DNA of 64,000 bases, from the NCBI RefSeq assembly GCF_006569185.2, contig NZ_VIGC02000014.1, positions 81,625 to 145,624 of the forward strand, given 5' to 3'. Positions 21,499-34,123 of the stretch are shown here, in pieces; position 1 is the first letter of the stretch; each line of letters begins with the position of its first letter. Below the pieces are notes generated by a model that worked only from the letters and a program-made list of their open reading frames with translations, was not told the DNA's origin and made no database searches. The stretch comes from Litorilinea aerophila (GTDB taxonomy: Bacteria > Chloroflexota > Anaerolineae > Caldilineales > Caldilineaceae). Both the position numbers and the translations under genes were made by a program.

Positions 21499-22242
21499 TT
21501 ACGCCGCCGCCCGCAATCCCGCCCGAATCTGATCCGGCACGTCGGTGATGATGCTGTCCACCCCCAGGGCAGCCAGACGGCGGGCCTCCGCCACGTCGTT
21601 GACCGTCCAGACGTTGACGGCACAGCCGTGGGCACGGGCATGCTCCATGGTGCCTTCGTTGACCAGGCTGAAGTGGGGATGGAGCGCTTCGGGCCGGATG
21701 ATAGGGCTGAGCCAGGCCTGCTGCAGGTAGGGGGGCAACTCTCGGCCGTAGAGCAGCCCCAGGCGCACCCGGGCATCGCTCCAGCGCATTTTGATCAGGG
21801 AGATGGGGTTGAAGGACGAGACGATCACCTGGTCGTAGAGATTGCGCTGGCGGATCAGGGCGGCCAGCAGATCCACCTCATCGCCGCCCATGGGATCCAG
21901 GCTTTTGATCTCCACGTTGATCAGGCAGCGGTCGCCCACCAGATCCAGGACGTCGTCCAGGAGGGGAATGCCGGTGCCGGCAAAGGCGGGGTTGAAGTGG
22001 CTGCCCGCGTCCATGCGGGCCAGCTCGGCAGCGGTGAACTCCCGCACCCGTCCATGCGCGCCGGTCGTTTTGTCCACCTCGAAGTCATGGATGACCACCA
22101 GCCGCCCGTCCTTGCTGCACTGGACGTCTAGCTCGATGCCGTCGCTGCCCAGCTCCAGGGCCCGGGCAAAGGCCGGCAGGGTGTTTTCGGGTGCCGCCGC
22201 GCTGGCACCCCGGTGGGCGAAAATGAGGGGAAGATGGGCCAT
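21499..22242 (-). CDS. glycerophosphodiester phosphodiesterase
   Basis: 247-aa GDPD TIM barrel that hydrolyses glycerophosphodiesters to glycerol-3-phosphate and an alcohol. Seen: [19 protein letters not shown] (His10/Arg11 and Glu in the metal/catalytic site), [19 protein letters not shown] and [10 protein letters not shown], and C-terminal VNVWTVND and [11 protein letters not shown]. The start at 22242 is chosen over longer frames because it follows GAGAGGTG and begins right at the conserved core. No signal peptide: cytoplasmic. It lies 4 nt after the nuclease-like gene. Confidence 0.9.
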   Translation of the reverse strand: MAHLPLIFAHRGASAAAPENTLPAFARALELGSDGIELDVQCSKDGRLVVIHDFEVDKTTGAHGRVREFTAAELARMDAGSHFNPAFAGTGIPLLDDVLDLVGDRCLINVEIKSLDPMGGDEVDLLAALIRQRNLYDQVIVSSFNPISLIKMRWSDARVRLGLLYGRELPPYLQQAWLSPIIRPEALHPHFSLVNEGTMEHARAHGCAVNVWTVNDVAEARRLAALGVDSIITDVPDQIRAGLRAAA

Positions 22243-22246
22243 TGGT

Positions 22247-22924
22247 TCACCTCTCAAGGCTTGCTGGAGAAGCAGGGATGGAAACCGGTTCGGCCTGGGC
22301 CAGCCGAACCAACAGGGGGCCATCGATGAGGCCGATGGGCTTGCCCGCGGCCCACCGGCGGGCCGCTTCGCTGACCTGACCGGTCGTGACCAGGTAGGCC
22401 TGGGCGGCGCCGGCGTGGATCATGGTGCCGTACAGATCCCGCACCACCGCCTCGCCCACGGTACCCCGATAGCGCTTACACTGGACAACGGCCTGACGGC
22501 CTCGTTCGTCGAAGACCAGGATATCGATCCCACCATCGCGCACATCCGGCGTGTTGTGGACCCGGTAACCCTGGCGGGCAAAGATACGCTGGGCCACGTA
22601 CTCTTCGAATTCCGAGGGCGAGAGGCGCTGGAGCTGTTCCAGATTGAGGGCCGGCCAGGCCGTGGAACGCCAGCGCGCCCGCCACCGTTGCAACGTCGTC
22701 CGCCAGCCCAGGGCGATGGCCACCCCCAGGCCGATGCAGCCCAGCATCAGCGCCAGGTTGAGCCGGTTCGCCAGGGGAAAGCGGTCGTGCCAAAGGTGCC
22801 AGCCGATCCAGCCGTAGAGCCCACACCAGAGTAGGGTTCCGGCCACCAGGGCGGCAGTCTGACTGTACAGTTGATCCGGGGGACGCCATTGGGGAGGCCG
22901 GAAGTCATAGCTCACGGATGCCAT
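22247..22924 (-). CDS. membrane protein with Mrr-type restriction endonuclease domain
   Basis: 225 aa. Two hydrophobic segments (about residues 22-42 and 52-74) are followed by a cytoplasmic Mrr_cat/PD-(D/E)xK domain: [19 protein letters not shown] (about 100-118), GGIDILVF, and [11 protein letters not shown] with the catalytic-type QxK, then [16 protein letters not shown]. Mrr proteins cleave modified DNA, but many two-TM Mrr-like proteins have unknown roles. Here it sits in a metabolic operon between a MIP18-like gene and a phosphodiesterase, without a methylase or helicase. Confidence 0.8.
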   Translation of the reverse strand: MASVSYDFRPPQWRPPDQLYSQTAALVAGTLLWCGLYGWIGWHLWHDRFPLANRLNLALMLGCIGLGVAIALGWRTTLQRWRARWRSTAWPALNLEQLQRLSPSEFEEYVAQRIFARQGYRVHNTPDVRDGGIDILVFDERGRQAVVQCKRYRGTVGEAVVRDLYGTMIHAGAAQAYLVTTGQVSEAARRWAAGKPIGLIDGPLLVRLAQAEPVSIPASPASLER

Positions 22925-22949
22925 GAAGCATTCGACGTTGACAGGATGG

Positions 22950-23016
22950 GGTGCGTCCCCCGCGGGACTCAGGGGAGATTTCCTGCTGCCGCCGCTTTTT
23001 TTAGAGGAGACGCACC
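22950..23016. repeat. palindromic element with GGTGCGTC/GACGCACC ends, copy 1
   Basis: GGTGCGTC (22950-22957) pairs with GACGCACC (23009-23016). The interior has a short hairpin (CCCCCGCGGG region) and a run of seven T. It sits in the 119-nt gap between the MIP18-like gene and the Mrr-like gene. Two other elements with the same ends are at 30856 and 38901. Confidence 0.5.
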
Positions 23017-23043
23017 AAACCGGATGATTGGGACAATGGAGCT

Positions 23044-23445
23044 TCAGAGGCCCAAGAGGCGGCGAATCAGGCCTTTTTTCTTGGGCGGCGGGGGAGGAGG
23101 CAGCTCAATGGCCAGCTCCGGCTCCGGTTCTGGCTCCTCCAGCAGGCCCAATTCCCGCTGGAGTTCTTCGGTCATGGCCGCGGGCGTCCACATGGGTTCC
23201 CAGACGATGTTGACCTGGACCGCGCTGGCTCCTTTGCTCCGCAGGGTCTGTTCCACGTTTTCGATGATCTGGGGGCCCATGGGGCAATGGGGCGTGGTCA
23301 GGGTCATGGTCACCACCACCCCGTTGCCCTCATCCACCTGAATGTCGTAGACCAATCCCAGGTCGACGATGTTCTGGTAGATCTCGGGATCGATGACCGC
23401 CTTCAAGTACTCGCGGCACAGCTCTGGGGTTAGTTGGTTCTCCAT
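23044..23445 (-). CDS. MIP18/DUF59 family metal-sulfur cluster assembly protein
   Basis: 133 aa. The DUF59 core occupies residues about 8-90: LKAVIDPEIYQNIVDLGLVY and LTTPHCPMGPQI, the latter with the conserved Cys of SufT/PaaD-type Fe-S assembly factors. A Glu/Pro-rich spacer with six prolines in a row and a basic tail KKKGLIRRLLGL follow, an unusual extension that could be a protein or membrane contact. Alternatives within the family are PaaD-like phenylacetate oxygenase partners; no such oxygenase is near, so an Fe-S maturation role is preferred. Confidence 0.82.
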   Translation of the reverse strand: MENQLTPELCREYLKAVIDPEIYQNIVDLGLVYDIQVDEGNGVVVTMTLTTPHCPMGPQIIENVEQTLRSKGASAVQVNIVWEPMWTPAAMTEELQRELGLLEEPEPEPELAIELPPPPPPKKKGLIRRLLGL

Positions 23446-23496
23446 GTCAGCTCCTTATGGCTCAACCCCTGTGGGGTTCAGACAGCCATGCCCCTG

Positions 23497-23907
23497 CTAA
23501 TGGGCGTGGCTGTCTTTCTGCAACAATTCGATCATCACGCCGTGGGCGGCCTTGGGGTGGACGAAGGCCACCAGCCCGTGGACGCCACGGCGGGGCGTTT
23601 CGTCGATCAGGCGCAGGCCCCGTTCCTGCAGGGTCTTCAGGGCCGCCTCAATGTCATCCACCTCATAGCAGACGTGATGGGTGCCCTCCCCCCGATTGGC
23701 CAGAAAGCGGGCGGTGCCGCTGGTCGTATCCGTCGGGGCGATCAGTTCGATGGTACTGTTGCCACCATCCAGAAAGGCTGCCTCCACCAGCTGTTCGGGG
23801 ATGGAGACCCGGCTGAGGAGGGTGAAACCCAACTGCTGGCAGTAGGTCTGGATGCTGGCCTCCAGGTCGTGGACCACGATGCCCACATGGTCGAGTCTGC
23901 GAAACAT
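23497..23907 (-). CDS. mce: methylmalonyl-CoA epimerase
   Basis: 136-aa VOC-fold enzyme that interconverts (2R)- and (2S)-methylmalonyl-CoA. Metal ligands are visible in LDHVGIVVHD (His7), THHVCYEVDD and the C-terminal VMIELLQKDSHAH (Glu). It starts 2 nt downstream of the mutase stop, so the two are co-translated and metabolically linked: propionyl-CoA carbon enters or leaves via succinyl-CoA. Confidence 0.92.
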   Translation of the reverse strand: MFRRLDHVGIVVHDLEASIQTYCQQLGFTLLSRVSIPEQLVEAAFLDGGNSTIELIAPTDTTSGTARFLANRGEGTHHVCYEVDDIEAALKTLQERGLRLIDETPRRGVHGLVAFVHPKAAHGVMIELLQKDSHAH

Positions 23908-23909
23908 GG

Positions 23910-25610
<1,701 letters not shown>

Positions 25611-25618
25611 AGCCCCCC

Positions 25619-26248
25619 CTAAATTTCGCTGCGGCCGGCCAGGGCACGTCCCAGGGTCACTTCGTCTGCGTACTCCAGGTCGCCGCCCATGGGCAGGCCC
25701 CGGGCCAGCCGGGTGACCCGGATGCCCAGGGGCTTGATCAGGCGAGCGATGTACATGGCCGTGGCCTCCCCTTCCAGGTTGGGGTTGGTGGCCAGAAGAA
25801 CTTCCCGGATGGGCACCCTTCCTTCTCCTTCGGCGCCCGTGGAGCTCGCCTGGATGCGGGCCAGCAGCTCCGCGATCTTGAGATCGTCCGGGCCGACCCC
25901 TTCCACCGGGGAGATGGCGCCGTGAAGGACGTGGTAGACGCCGTGGTATTCCCGAGTGCGCTCAATGGCCTGCACGTCCAGGGGCTCTTCCACAATGCAG
26001 ATCAGGGCATGATCCCGCTGGGGATCGGCGCAGATGGCGCAGGGATCCCGGTCTGCGATGTTGAAGCAGACGCTGCAGAAGAGGGTGTTGGCCTTCAGCT
26101 CCTGCAAGGCCTGGGCCAGGTTGAGCGCAATGGATTCATCGCTGCGCAGCAGGAAATAGGTCAGGCGGCTGGCCGTCTTGGGACCGATCCCCGGCAGCTG
26201 GCTGAAGGCGTCGATCAACTTGGTGATGGGCTCGGCTAGTGGCTGCAT
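25619..26248 (-). CDS. recR: recombination mediator protein RecR
   Basis: 209 aa, cytoplasmic partner of RecF/RecO that helps load RecA on gapped DNA. Seen: helix-hairpin-helix [17 protein letters not shown] (18-34), a C4 zinc finger C58/C61/C70/C73, and a Toprim domain with [13 protein letters not shown] and the [18 protein letters not shown] segment. The dnaX-ybaB-recR order is a widely conserved cluster. Confidence 0.96.
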   Translation of the reverse strand: MQPLAEPITKLIDAFSQLPGIGPKTASRLTYFLLRSDESIALNLAQALQELKANTLFCSVCFNIADRDPCAICADPQRDHALICIVEEPLDVQAIERTREYHGVYHVLHGAISPVEGVGPDDLKIAELLARIQASSTGAEGEGRVPIREVLLATNPNLEGEATAMYIARLIKPLGIRVTRLARGLPMGGDLEYADEVTLGRALAGRSEI

Positions 26249-26282
26249 ATGTGTGGCGCGCCCAAAGGGCTCTCCGTTGATC

Positions 26283-26663
26283 TCAAAGACCCAACCCCGG
26301 CGGCAAACCCAGCCCGCCGGTCAGTCCCCCCATGCGTTCTTCCTGGAGATCCTGGGCCTTCTGGAGGACATCGTTGACGGCGGTCAGGATCAGGTCCTGC
26401 AACATCTCCACATCGTCGGCGTTCACTACCTCCGGATTGATGGTCACGGACCGCAGCCGGGGCTCGCCGGTGGCTACGATGGTAACCGCGCCGCCGCCCA
26501 CGCTCACGGTGAATTCTTCCTCCTGGAGGGCGGCCTGGGTCTTTTCCATCTCCTCCTGCAGCTTCTGCATCTGGGCCATCAGGTTGCCGAGACCACCACC
26601 GCCCATCCCTGGGATGCCGCCGCGGGAGGGACGGGGCCCGCTATGTTTGCGCTTTTTGGCCAT
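26283..26663 (-). CDS. YbaB/EbfC family nucleoid-associated protein
   Basis: 126 aa. A Gly-rich, basic N-terminus ([14 protein letters not shown]) precedes the conserved dimeric DNA-binding core: [19 protein letters not shown] and [22 protein letters not shown] strands, ending in [13 protein letters not shown]. The family binds DNA as a small homodimer. Its position between dnaX and recR is classical. AAAGGAG precedes the ATG. Confidence 0.93.
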   Translation of the reverse strand: MAKKRKHSGPRPSRGGIPGMGGGGLGNLMAQMQKLQEEMEKTQAALQEEEFTVSVGGGAVTIVATGEPRLRSVTINPEVVNADDVEMLQDLILTAVNDVLQKAQDLQEERMGGLTGGLGLPPGLGL

Positions 26664-26699
26664 GCTTTGCTCCTTTGGATCGAATTGACGAGTCTGTCC

Positions 26700-28325
<1,626 letters not shown>

Positions 28326-28330
28326 GTTGT

Positions 28331-29656
28331 CTAGTGTAACACTGGCGACAGGCCGTCGGCAAGTGATGGGGTGGACAGGGCCAGGTGGATCTCTTCCTGA
28401 ACCCAGGGATCGGCCTCGGTCTCCAGCGCGGCTGCCAGGAGGGAGCGGGCCTGGCTGTGGGGGTGCCGGGCGGCGATGCGGCCCAGGGCCCAGGCCGCGT
28501 GCCCCCGGGGGAGGGGCTCTGGATCCTGTAGGGCCTGGCCCAGCGCGGGGATGGCTTCGACCGCGCCCCAGTTGCCCAGCGCTACGCAGACGTTGCGCAA
28601 CATGCCGGCCCGCCCCGCCCGCAGGATCGGCGAGTGGCGGAAGTGTTCGGCAAAGGCCGCTGGCTGTAGCCAGTAGGGGGTCTCCGCCGCGAAGCCTTCC
28701 AGCAGGGGCGGCGCGATGCGATCGGCGTGGGCCTCCAGCCCCTTCAGCAACGGCGTCTGTCGGGAGAGGCGGCGGTTCCAGGGGCACACTTCCTGGCAGA
28801 TGTCGCAGCCGAAGATGCGATTGCCGAATCGGGCGCGCAGGGCCCGCGGGATCGGCCCCCGGGCTTCAATGGTCCAGTAGGAGATGCAGCGTTGGGGATC
28901 CAGGTGATAGGGCCCCACGAAGGCTGCCGTCGGGCAGGCATCCAGACAGCGGGTGCAACGTCCGCAGGTAGCCACGACGGAGCGCTCCGGGGTCTCTGGT
29001 GGGGATAGGTACCAGCGGCCGTAGACCTGGTCCGGGGGCAGGCCGGCCATCACCGCCTGGGCAGTGGGCTCGTGGGGAGGCAGGGCCTGCGGTGGCGGGT
29101 CGTAGGTCAGGCGTTCAGGAATCAGCAGGGTGGCCAGAAAGAGCCAGCTGCCATCGCGGGGGTGGATCAGGCAGCAGTTTTTGCCCATGAAGCCCACCCC
29201 GGCCTGTTGGGCCCAATCCCGTTCCAGGACCGGCCCGGTGTCCACCAGGGCTTTGCCCAGGCTGGCGCGGCCTGTTTGGGTTCGGATGAAGGCATCCAGT
29301 TCGTATAGCAGTGGGCGCATGATCTCGTGGTAGTCATCGCCCCAGGCGTAGGAGGCGATGATGCCCCGGCTGGGATCGTCCCGCAGGGAGGGTGGCAAGT
29401 CGAACTGGTAGTAGTTGACCGTCAGGACCAGCATGGTCTGGAAGGGGGGCGTTTTGGGGGAGGCCAGCAGGGCAGGTTGGCGCCGCTTCTCCTGGTGGCG
29501 CTCCAGATAGGTCATCTCGCCGGCCCGACCTGCTGCCAGCCAGGCCTCGAAGAAATCCGCATGGGGGGCAGTTTGGACGGGCAGCGCCCGGCAGTCGTCG
29601 AAGCCCAAGCGGCGGGCTTCCCGTTTGATGGCCTGGGTCAGAGAGTCAGTGGGCAT
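28331..29656 (-). CDS. queG: epoxyqueuosine reductase (tRNA modification)
   Basis: 441 aa. Catalyses the last step of queuosine formation, reducing epoxyqueuosine in tRNA with cobalamin and two [4Fe-4S] clusters. Seen: AGEMTYLERHQEKRRQPALL in the N-terminal B12 domain, a ferredoxin-like CGRCTRCLDACPTAAF, and CDICQEVCPWN; HEAT-like repeats at the C-terminus (PALGQALQDPEPLPRGHAAW). Ends 5 nt before the dnaX start, on the same strand. Confidence 0.94.
   Translation of the reverse strand: MPTDSLTQAIKREARRLGFDDCRALPVQTAPHADFFEAWLAAGRAGEMTYLERHQEKRRQPALLASPKTPPFQTMLVLTVNYYQFDLPPSLRDDPSRGIIASYAWGDDYHEIMRPLLYELDAFIRTQTGRASLGKALVDTGPVLERDWAQQAGVGFMGKNCCLIHPRDGSWLFLATLLIPERLTYDPPPQALPPHEPTAQAVMAGLPPDQVYGRWYLSPPETPERSVVATCGRCTRCLDACPTAAFVGPYHLDPQRCISYWTIEARGPIPRALRARFGNRIFGCDICQEVCPWNRRLSRQTPLLKGLEAHADRIAPPLLEGFAAETPYWLQPAAFAEHFRHSPILRAGRAGMLRNVCVALGNWGAVEAIPALGQALQDPEPLPRGHAAWALGRIAARHPHSQARSLLAAALETEADPWVQEEIHLALSTPSLADGLSPVLH
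28333..28362 (-). promoter_or_regulatory. candidate dnaX promoter (leaderless)
   Basis: On the minus strand TTGCCG (28357-28362), an 18-nt spacer, then TACACT (28333-28338), with seven nucleotides to the dnaX ATG. The -10 box overlaps the queG stop codon. Transcription would begin at or next to the ATG and no Shine-Dalgarno is available. Confidence 0.55.
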
Positions 29657-29693
29657 GGTTCACAGGAGGCAGAGGGGAGACCAAAAATTCGAT

Positions 29694-29721
29694 TGTACGC
29701 CCCATCCTTTTATGATAGAAT
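29694..29721 (+). promoter_or_regulatory. candidate promoter of the lipoprotein gene
   Basis: TTGTAC (29694-29699), 16-nt spacer, TAGAAT (29716-29721), in the 198-nt divergent gap between queG and the lipoprotein gene. The leader would be about 125 nt. Confidence 0.55.
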
Positions 29722-29854
29722 AGCCACGTACAGCTGGTTTTGCTGCCTTGTACACCCCTTTCTTACCCACACCTTGTTCGTTCTTTCTTTCACGCGCAGT
29801 GGAGGACCAATCCAAACGGAGGAAAAACCACAAATGCAAAAAGGAGATCATCTC

Positions 29855-30838
29855 ATGCGAAGCGGGCGATTGAGTCTTTTGGCGTTGCTTGCGGTGGCTC
29901 TGCTGGTGTTGGCCGGCTGTGGTCCCCGGGCCACCGGGGGGCGTCTGGCAGCGGCAGCCAGCCCGGATCAGGTGGTCATCGATCTGCCGGCCCTGGTGAT
30001 CGACATTGACAGCAGTGGTCAGCCCAGCGTGGGGGGGACTCCCCTGGCCCAGTTGGGTAGCCTGGTCAACCAGGACCTGGCCGCATTCACGGTCCCGGCC
30101 GAATGGGTCGATTACCTGGTGGCCAGCAATATTCAACATATCCAGATCGATAATACGGCCGATGGCCTGCTGATCCTGGTCAATGGTGAGCCCATCCCCT
30201 CCATTGCGTGGGATGGGGAAAAGCTGGTGGCCACGGCGGAAGCCCTGGAAACCTTTGGCGCTGGCGTTGCCCTGCTGGACAAGCTGCTCCCCATGATTCG
30301 CAACCTGGGCATCGGCGTGATTGTGCGCTTCCCCGTGCCCCAGGGTGAAGAGATCATTCCCCTGGTTGTGGAAGACAGCGAAGCCGCAGCCGCAGCCCGA
30401 GCTGCCCAGGAGGAGTTCCTGTCGGCTGTGGGATCTCCGCCCACCTTCCAGCTGGTGGTCAACTATGCCGCCGACGGCACCTGGAACCTGGGGGATCTCA
30501 GCGAGGCGGATCTGCGGCAGTTGGCGCCCATGCCCTGGGAGATGTTGAACCTGCCCCCCGCCCTGATCCAGGCGGCCAGTGGGGCCGGCATCCAGGAAAT
30601 CGGGCTGGCCACCAACAGCGACGGCATCTTCATCTCCCTCAACGGCAAGACGTTGCCCTACATCACCTGGGCTGATGGCCGGGTGAACCACATGCTGGAG
30701 CTGGCCGGCCAGTTGGGGCTCCTGGAGGGGATTTTGGGCCCGGATCCCAGCAACATGGAAGTGATGATGGATACCGTCCAAAGCCTGTTGCCGGCGGTGC
30801 AGGCCTCCAACGTCAGCATCAAGGTGGTCTTCCCGTAA
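29855..30838 (+). CDS. predicted lipoprotein of unknown function
   Basis: 327 aa. The start at 29855 is preferred because AAGGAG lies 9 nt before it; another ATG at 29834 would add seven residues. Signal peptide to a clear lipobox LAGC (hydrophobic residues 6-19). The mature part has two similar halves with alternating IQ(I/E)I.. and NSDGIFISLNGKTLPYITW / TADGLLILVNGEPIPSIAW, showing an internal duplication of a beta-rich unit that seems to bind or pack around a W at the end of each strand. No enzyme motif. Likely on the outer face of the cytoplasmic membrane. Confidence 0.8.
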   Translation: MRSGRLSLLALLAVALLVLAGCGPRATGGRLAAAASPDQVVIDLPALVIDIDSSGQPSVGGTPLAQLGSLVNQDLAAFTVPAEWVDYLVASNIQHIQIDNTADGLLILVNGEPIPSIAWDGEKLVATAEALETFGAGVALLDKLLPMIRNLGIGVIVRFPVPQGEEIIPLVVEDSEAAAAARAAQEEFLSAVGSPPTFQLVVNYAADGTWNLGDLSEADLRQLAPMPWEMLNLPPALIQAASGAGIQEIGLATNSDGIFISLNGKTLPYITWADGRVNHMLELAGQLGLLEGILGPDPSNMEVMMDTVQSLLPAVQASNVSIKVVFP

Positions 30839-30855
30839 AGTGAATCTGCACTTAT

Positions 30856-30911
30856 CCAGGTGTGTCCCCCTGGGGGGATGGCCCCCCGTACCCGCCAGGG
30901 GACGCACCTGG
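30856..30911. repeat. palindromic element with GGTGYGTC/GACGCACC ends, copy 2
   Basis: A 14-bp outer stem pairs 30856-30869 with 30898-30911 (one G-T pair) and encloses GGGGGG/CCCCCC (from 30872), a very stable structure. It lies 17 nt after the lipoprotein stop and before the convergent dgkA end, where it may also end transcription from both sides. Same terminal motif as 22950 and 38901. Confidence 0.6.
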
Positions 30912-30935
30912 CTCCAGGGAAACGTCTGGTCACCC

Positions 30936-31406
30936 TCAACCGGCCAGGAGCGCCCAGAGCCGGGGGCCGAACAGAAAACCGGCAACGCCCAGGCTGGCCA
31001 TCACCGCAATCAACAGGGCGCCGGCAGCAGCGTCCTTGGCAATCCGGGCCAGGGGATGGTATTGGGGCGACACCAGGTCCACCACCGTTTCCACTGCCGT
31101 GTTCATGGCCTCCAGGGCCAGGATCAGCCCGAAGGTCAACGTCAGCAGGGCCCACTCCACCAGGCGGATGCGGAACCATACGCCGGCGATGACCACGACC
31201 ACCACAGCCGCCACCTCGATCCACGCATTGGGCTGGGTACGCAGGGTGTAGCGGACGCCAGCCACTGCCGCCTGTAGACTCTGCCAGCGCCCCTGCAGGA
31301 AGCTCCCCACAGCTGGATCTACCCTGACAGCCGCCAGGGTTCCCTCCTGTTGGCGGCGATTTTGGGATGTCCTCAAGGCCTCAGCCTCCACTTTCCATCT
31401 CGTCAT
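30936..31406 (-). CDS. dgkA: diacylglycerol kinase / undecaprenol kinase family protein
   Basis: 156 aa with three transmembrane helices. The family signature EAMNTAVETVVDLVSP and HPLARIAKDAAAGALL (catalytic Glu and Asp) is intact. Gram-positive homologues phosphorylate undecaprenol, while the E. coli enzyme acts on diacylglycerol; sequence does not decide. It overlaps ybeY by 26 nt, and the cluster order pgpH-ybeY-dgkA is widely conserved. The first ~35 residues are poorly conserved, so the start is less certain. Confidence 0.9.
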   Translation of the reverse strand: MTRWKVEAEALRTSQNRRQQEGTLAAVRVDPAVGSFLQGRWQSLQAAVAGVRYTLRTQPNAWIEVAAVVVVVIAGVWFRIRLVEWALLTLTFGLILALEAMNTAVETVVDLVSPQYHPLARIAKDAAAGALLIAVMASLGVAGFLFGPRLWALLAG

Positions 31407-31908
31407 AGCGTGCCCCCAGATCCTTCTCTCCCAGCAGGGCCAACACTGCCCGCTGGGCTGCCCACATGGCCGCCTTTTCCTCGGGCGTGCCGTGGTCGTA
31501 GCCCAACAGGTGCAGTGTACCGTGGACCGTCAGCAGGCGCAATTCAGAGCCCAGGGGTGTCTGATAGTGGGCGGCCTGCCGGGCCGCGTAGGGGAGGGCG
31601 ATGACAATATCGCCCAAATAGTGGGCCAGCTCTGAAGCCAGCTCTGGGGGGAGCGCCAGCCCATCTTCCTCTCCCTGGCTGGGAAAGCTCAGCACATCGG
31701 TCGGCGCGTCCACGCCCCGGAAGGTCCGGTTTAGTTCCTGGATCACCTCGTCCCCGGTGATGACCAGGGTCAGGCTGGCCGTGGCCACCCCCTCATGCTG
31801 CAGGGTGGCCTGGACGGCTGCCGTCAGGTCTTCCGGATCTACCTGCCCGGCATAGGGCTCGTCGACCTGGACCTCAATCTGATAAGCTGGATCGGCGGGG
31901 TGGTTCAT
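31381..31908 (-). CDS. ybeY: endoribonuclease YbeY (rRNA maturation)
   Basis: 175 aa from the ATG at 31908; an upstream in-frame extension of 36 residues is low complexity and not expected. The zinc motif HGTLHLLGYDH gives His129, His133 and His139. Also DVLSFPSQ and LGDIVIALPYAARQA, typical of the family. Functions in 16S rRNA 3' processing and ribosome quality control. Downstream of pgpH by 10 nt. Confidence 0.93.
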   Translation of the reverse strand: MNHPADPAYQIEVQVDEPYAGQVDPEDLTAAVQATLQHEGVATASLTLVITGDEVIQELNRTFRGVDAPTDVLSFPSQGEEDGLALPPELASELAHYLGDIVIALPYAARQAAHYQTPLGSELRLLTVHGTLHLLGYDHGTPEEKAAMWAAQRAVLALLGEKDLGARYDEMESGG

Positions 31909-31918
31909 GGGCAGATGG

Positions 31919-34123
31919 TCAGATGCTGGCGGGCTCTTCCACGCCGCCGGTGCGGGACAGGCGTGTGCCTGATGGGGTGGGCGACCCGCTGCGGGGTTCT
32001 TCTTCCCGGTGGCCATTTCCCCCGGCAGGGGCAGTTTCGGGCGTTGGCGCAGCGGCTTTCTGCACGTTTTCCGGATACTTGATCCGCGGGTGGTGGACCC
32101 CCTGGAGCACGTGGAGGAAGACTTCTTTGATGGTGTTCAATTCCTTGAAGGTGAGGTTGCAGTGATCCAGTTCCCCATCGGCCACCCGCTCGTCGATGAG
32201 GCGGTTGACCAGTTGGGCCAACTCCTCCCGGTTGGCCGGGCGCATGGCCCGCACCGCCGCCTCGCACGTGTCGGCCAGCAGCAGGATGGCCGTCTCCTTG
32301 CTGCGGGGGCTGGGGCCAGGGTAGCGGAAATCTTCCTCCCGGACCGGCTCGCCTTCGGCCTGTTTCTGGGCCTGGATGTAAAAATACTGAACCAGGGAGC
32401 GGCCGTGATGTTCCCGGATGAAGTCCTGGATCCGTTCCGGCAGATGATATTTACGGGCCAGATCCAGGCCATCCGCCACGTGGCTGATGATGATCTGCGC
32501 GCTGGTCAGCGGATCCAGCTTGTCGTGGGGGGAGCTGCCGTCCATGATGTTTTCGGCGAAGAAGTAGGGGCGCACCGTTTTGCCGATGTCATGGTAATAG
32601 GCGCCGACCCGGGCCAGGAAGGCATCCGCGCCGATGGCCGCTGCCGCTCGTTCCGCCAGGTTGCTGACGATGATGGTGTGGTGATAGGTGCCCGACGCTT
32701 TCAGGAGCAACTGGCGTAGGAGCGGATGGGTGGGGCGGCTCAGCTCCGTCAGCTGGAGGCTGGTGGCAATGCCGAACAAGTTGCCCAACACAAAGTAGCC
32801 GATCAGGGCCACGCTGGCGGAAAGCCCCCCATTGAGCAGGACGATGAGATGCAGCTGGAGCAACTTGGGGACAGTGAAATCGGTGAACGGCGCCCGGTAG
32901 GAGGCCAGCGCCAGCAAATTGCAGCCCACCACAGCCATGCCAGCCCACAGGAAGGCGGACAGCCGCTCCGCCCGGCCCAAAATGACAGCGCCCAACAGGG
33001 ACCCGGTACACAGGTAGGTGATCAGGGGGACGTTGTTGGGGCTCAGGTAGTGGACCACCAGGGCCATGGCCATGGTGACGACGACGGCCACCTGAACGTC
33101 GAGGAGCACGGCCAGCAGCATGCTCAGCGCCGCCAGGGGATAGAGGTAGGGCAGCCAGTCGTGGGGAACGATCATGAATTTGGCGGCGAGTAGCCCCACG
33201 GTCACCACCACCACCACAATGGCCAGTTCTTGCTGATGGCGCAGGGTCCGGGGGCGTAGTCGGTAGAGGGTGGCGCCGGTCACCGTCATCAGCGCCACGG
33301 TGAAGAAGATAGCTCGGGCGGTGACCCACCAGTTCCACTCGCTCTGAATCAGGCCGATCTGGGTCAGGGCTTCCACCTGCTCCGGCGTGGCGATGTCGCC
33401 GGCCCGCACGATGATCTCGTTGCGCTCCAGGGTCACCTGCTGGACGGGCACCTCGCTGCGGGCTTTGGCCCGCAATTCCTCTGTGCGAGCCTGGTTGAAG
33501 AGGCTGTTGGGGCGGATCAGCGCCTTGACCAGCTCGGCCACAATTGTGCTGGCCTCTTCACTCAGTTCGGCGCTCACCAGGGCCGGTACGCGCCGCCGGG
33601 CAATGGTCACCGTGTTTTCCCGGATCTCCTCCCGCATGATCCGGTCCAGGGTGCGGGGGACATCCGCCACAATGGCCTGCCACTCCTCCGGCGAAGCTTC
33701 CAGGATCGCCAGGGCCAGCTCGGGCGTCAGATCCAGGTCGGCAATGGCCAGCAGGTAGTCGATCTGGAGCTCTGGCGAGGCGTAGGGATCGCTGCGGACG
33801 ATGGTGATGAAGTCCAGGATCTCCCGGCTGCGTTCCACCTGCTGGCGTCGGACCCGGCCGTCGGGCGTGTCGTATTGGTCGGGGACACTCTGGGCGGCCC
33901 GTTCTCGTGCCCGTTCGGTCAACACCTGGCTTTCATAGGTGATCTGGCGGGGCGCGACCACATCGTGGGGCGCCACTTCGCCCACCTGCAGCTGTAGCTG
34001 GACGCCGAAGGGGATCTGCCAGGAAAGCAGGCCCACCAGCAAAATGGCCACAGAGCTGATCAGCAGGGCCGTGATGAAAATATCAAGCCATTGACCTGAA
34101 CGTGCCTTGAGGCTCGCAAGCAT
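31919..34123 (-). CDS. PgpH-type HD phosphohydrolase, cyclic-di-AMP phosphodiesterase family
   Basis: 734 aa from the ATG at 34123, which follows AAGGA; a longer frame to 34216 would put charged residues before the first helix. One N-terminal TM helix, an extracytoplasmic region (about 40-290), seven TM helices (7TMR-HD class), and a cytoplasmic HD domain with HHTIIVSNLAERAA, YYHDIGKTVRPYFF and ISHVADGLDLA. Members degrade c-di-AMP; the conserved HD metal residues are present. A C-terminal tail of about 35 residues, rich in Pro/Gly/Glu, is extra. Confidence 0.9.
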   Translation of the reverse strand: MLASLKARSGQWLDIFITALLISSVAILLVGLLSWQIPFGVQLQLQVGEVAPHDVVAPRQITYESQVLTERARERAAQSVPDQYDTPDGRVRRQQVERSREILDFITIVRSDPYASPELQIDYLLAIADLDLTPELALAILEASPEEWQAIVADVPRTLDRIMREEIRENTVTIARRRVPALVSAELSEEASTIVAELVKALIRPNSLFNQARTEELRAKARSEVPVQQVTLERNEIIVRAGDIATPEQVEALTQIGLIQSEWNWWVTARAIFFTVALMTVTGATLYRLRPRTLRHQQELAIVVVVVTVGLLAAKFMIVPHDWLPYLYPLAALSMLLAVLLDVQVAVVVTMAMALVVHYLSPNNVPLITYLCTGSLLGAVILGRAERLSAFLWAGMAVVGCNLLALASYRAPFTDFTVPKLLQLHLIVLLNGGLSASVALIGYFVLGNLFGIATSLQLTELSRPTHPLLRQLLLKASGTYHHTIIVSNLAERAAAAIGADAFLARVGAYYHDIGKTVRPYFFAENIMDGSSPHDKLDPLTSAQIIISHVADGLDLARKYHLPERIQDFIREHHGRSLVQYFYIQAQKQAEGEPVREEDFRYPGPSPRSKETAILLLADTCEAAVRAMRPANREELAQLVNRLIDERVADGELDHCNLTFKELNTIKEVFLHVLQGVHHPRIKYPENVQKAAAPTPETAPAGGNGHREEEPRSGSPTPSGTRLSRTGGVEEPASI

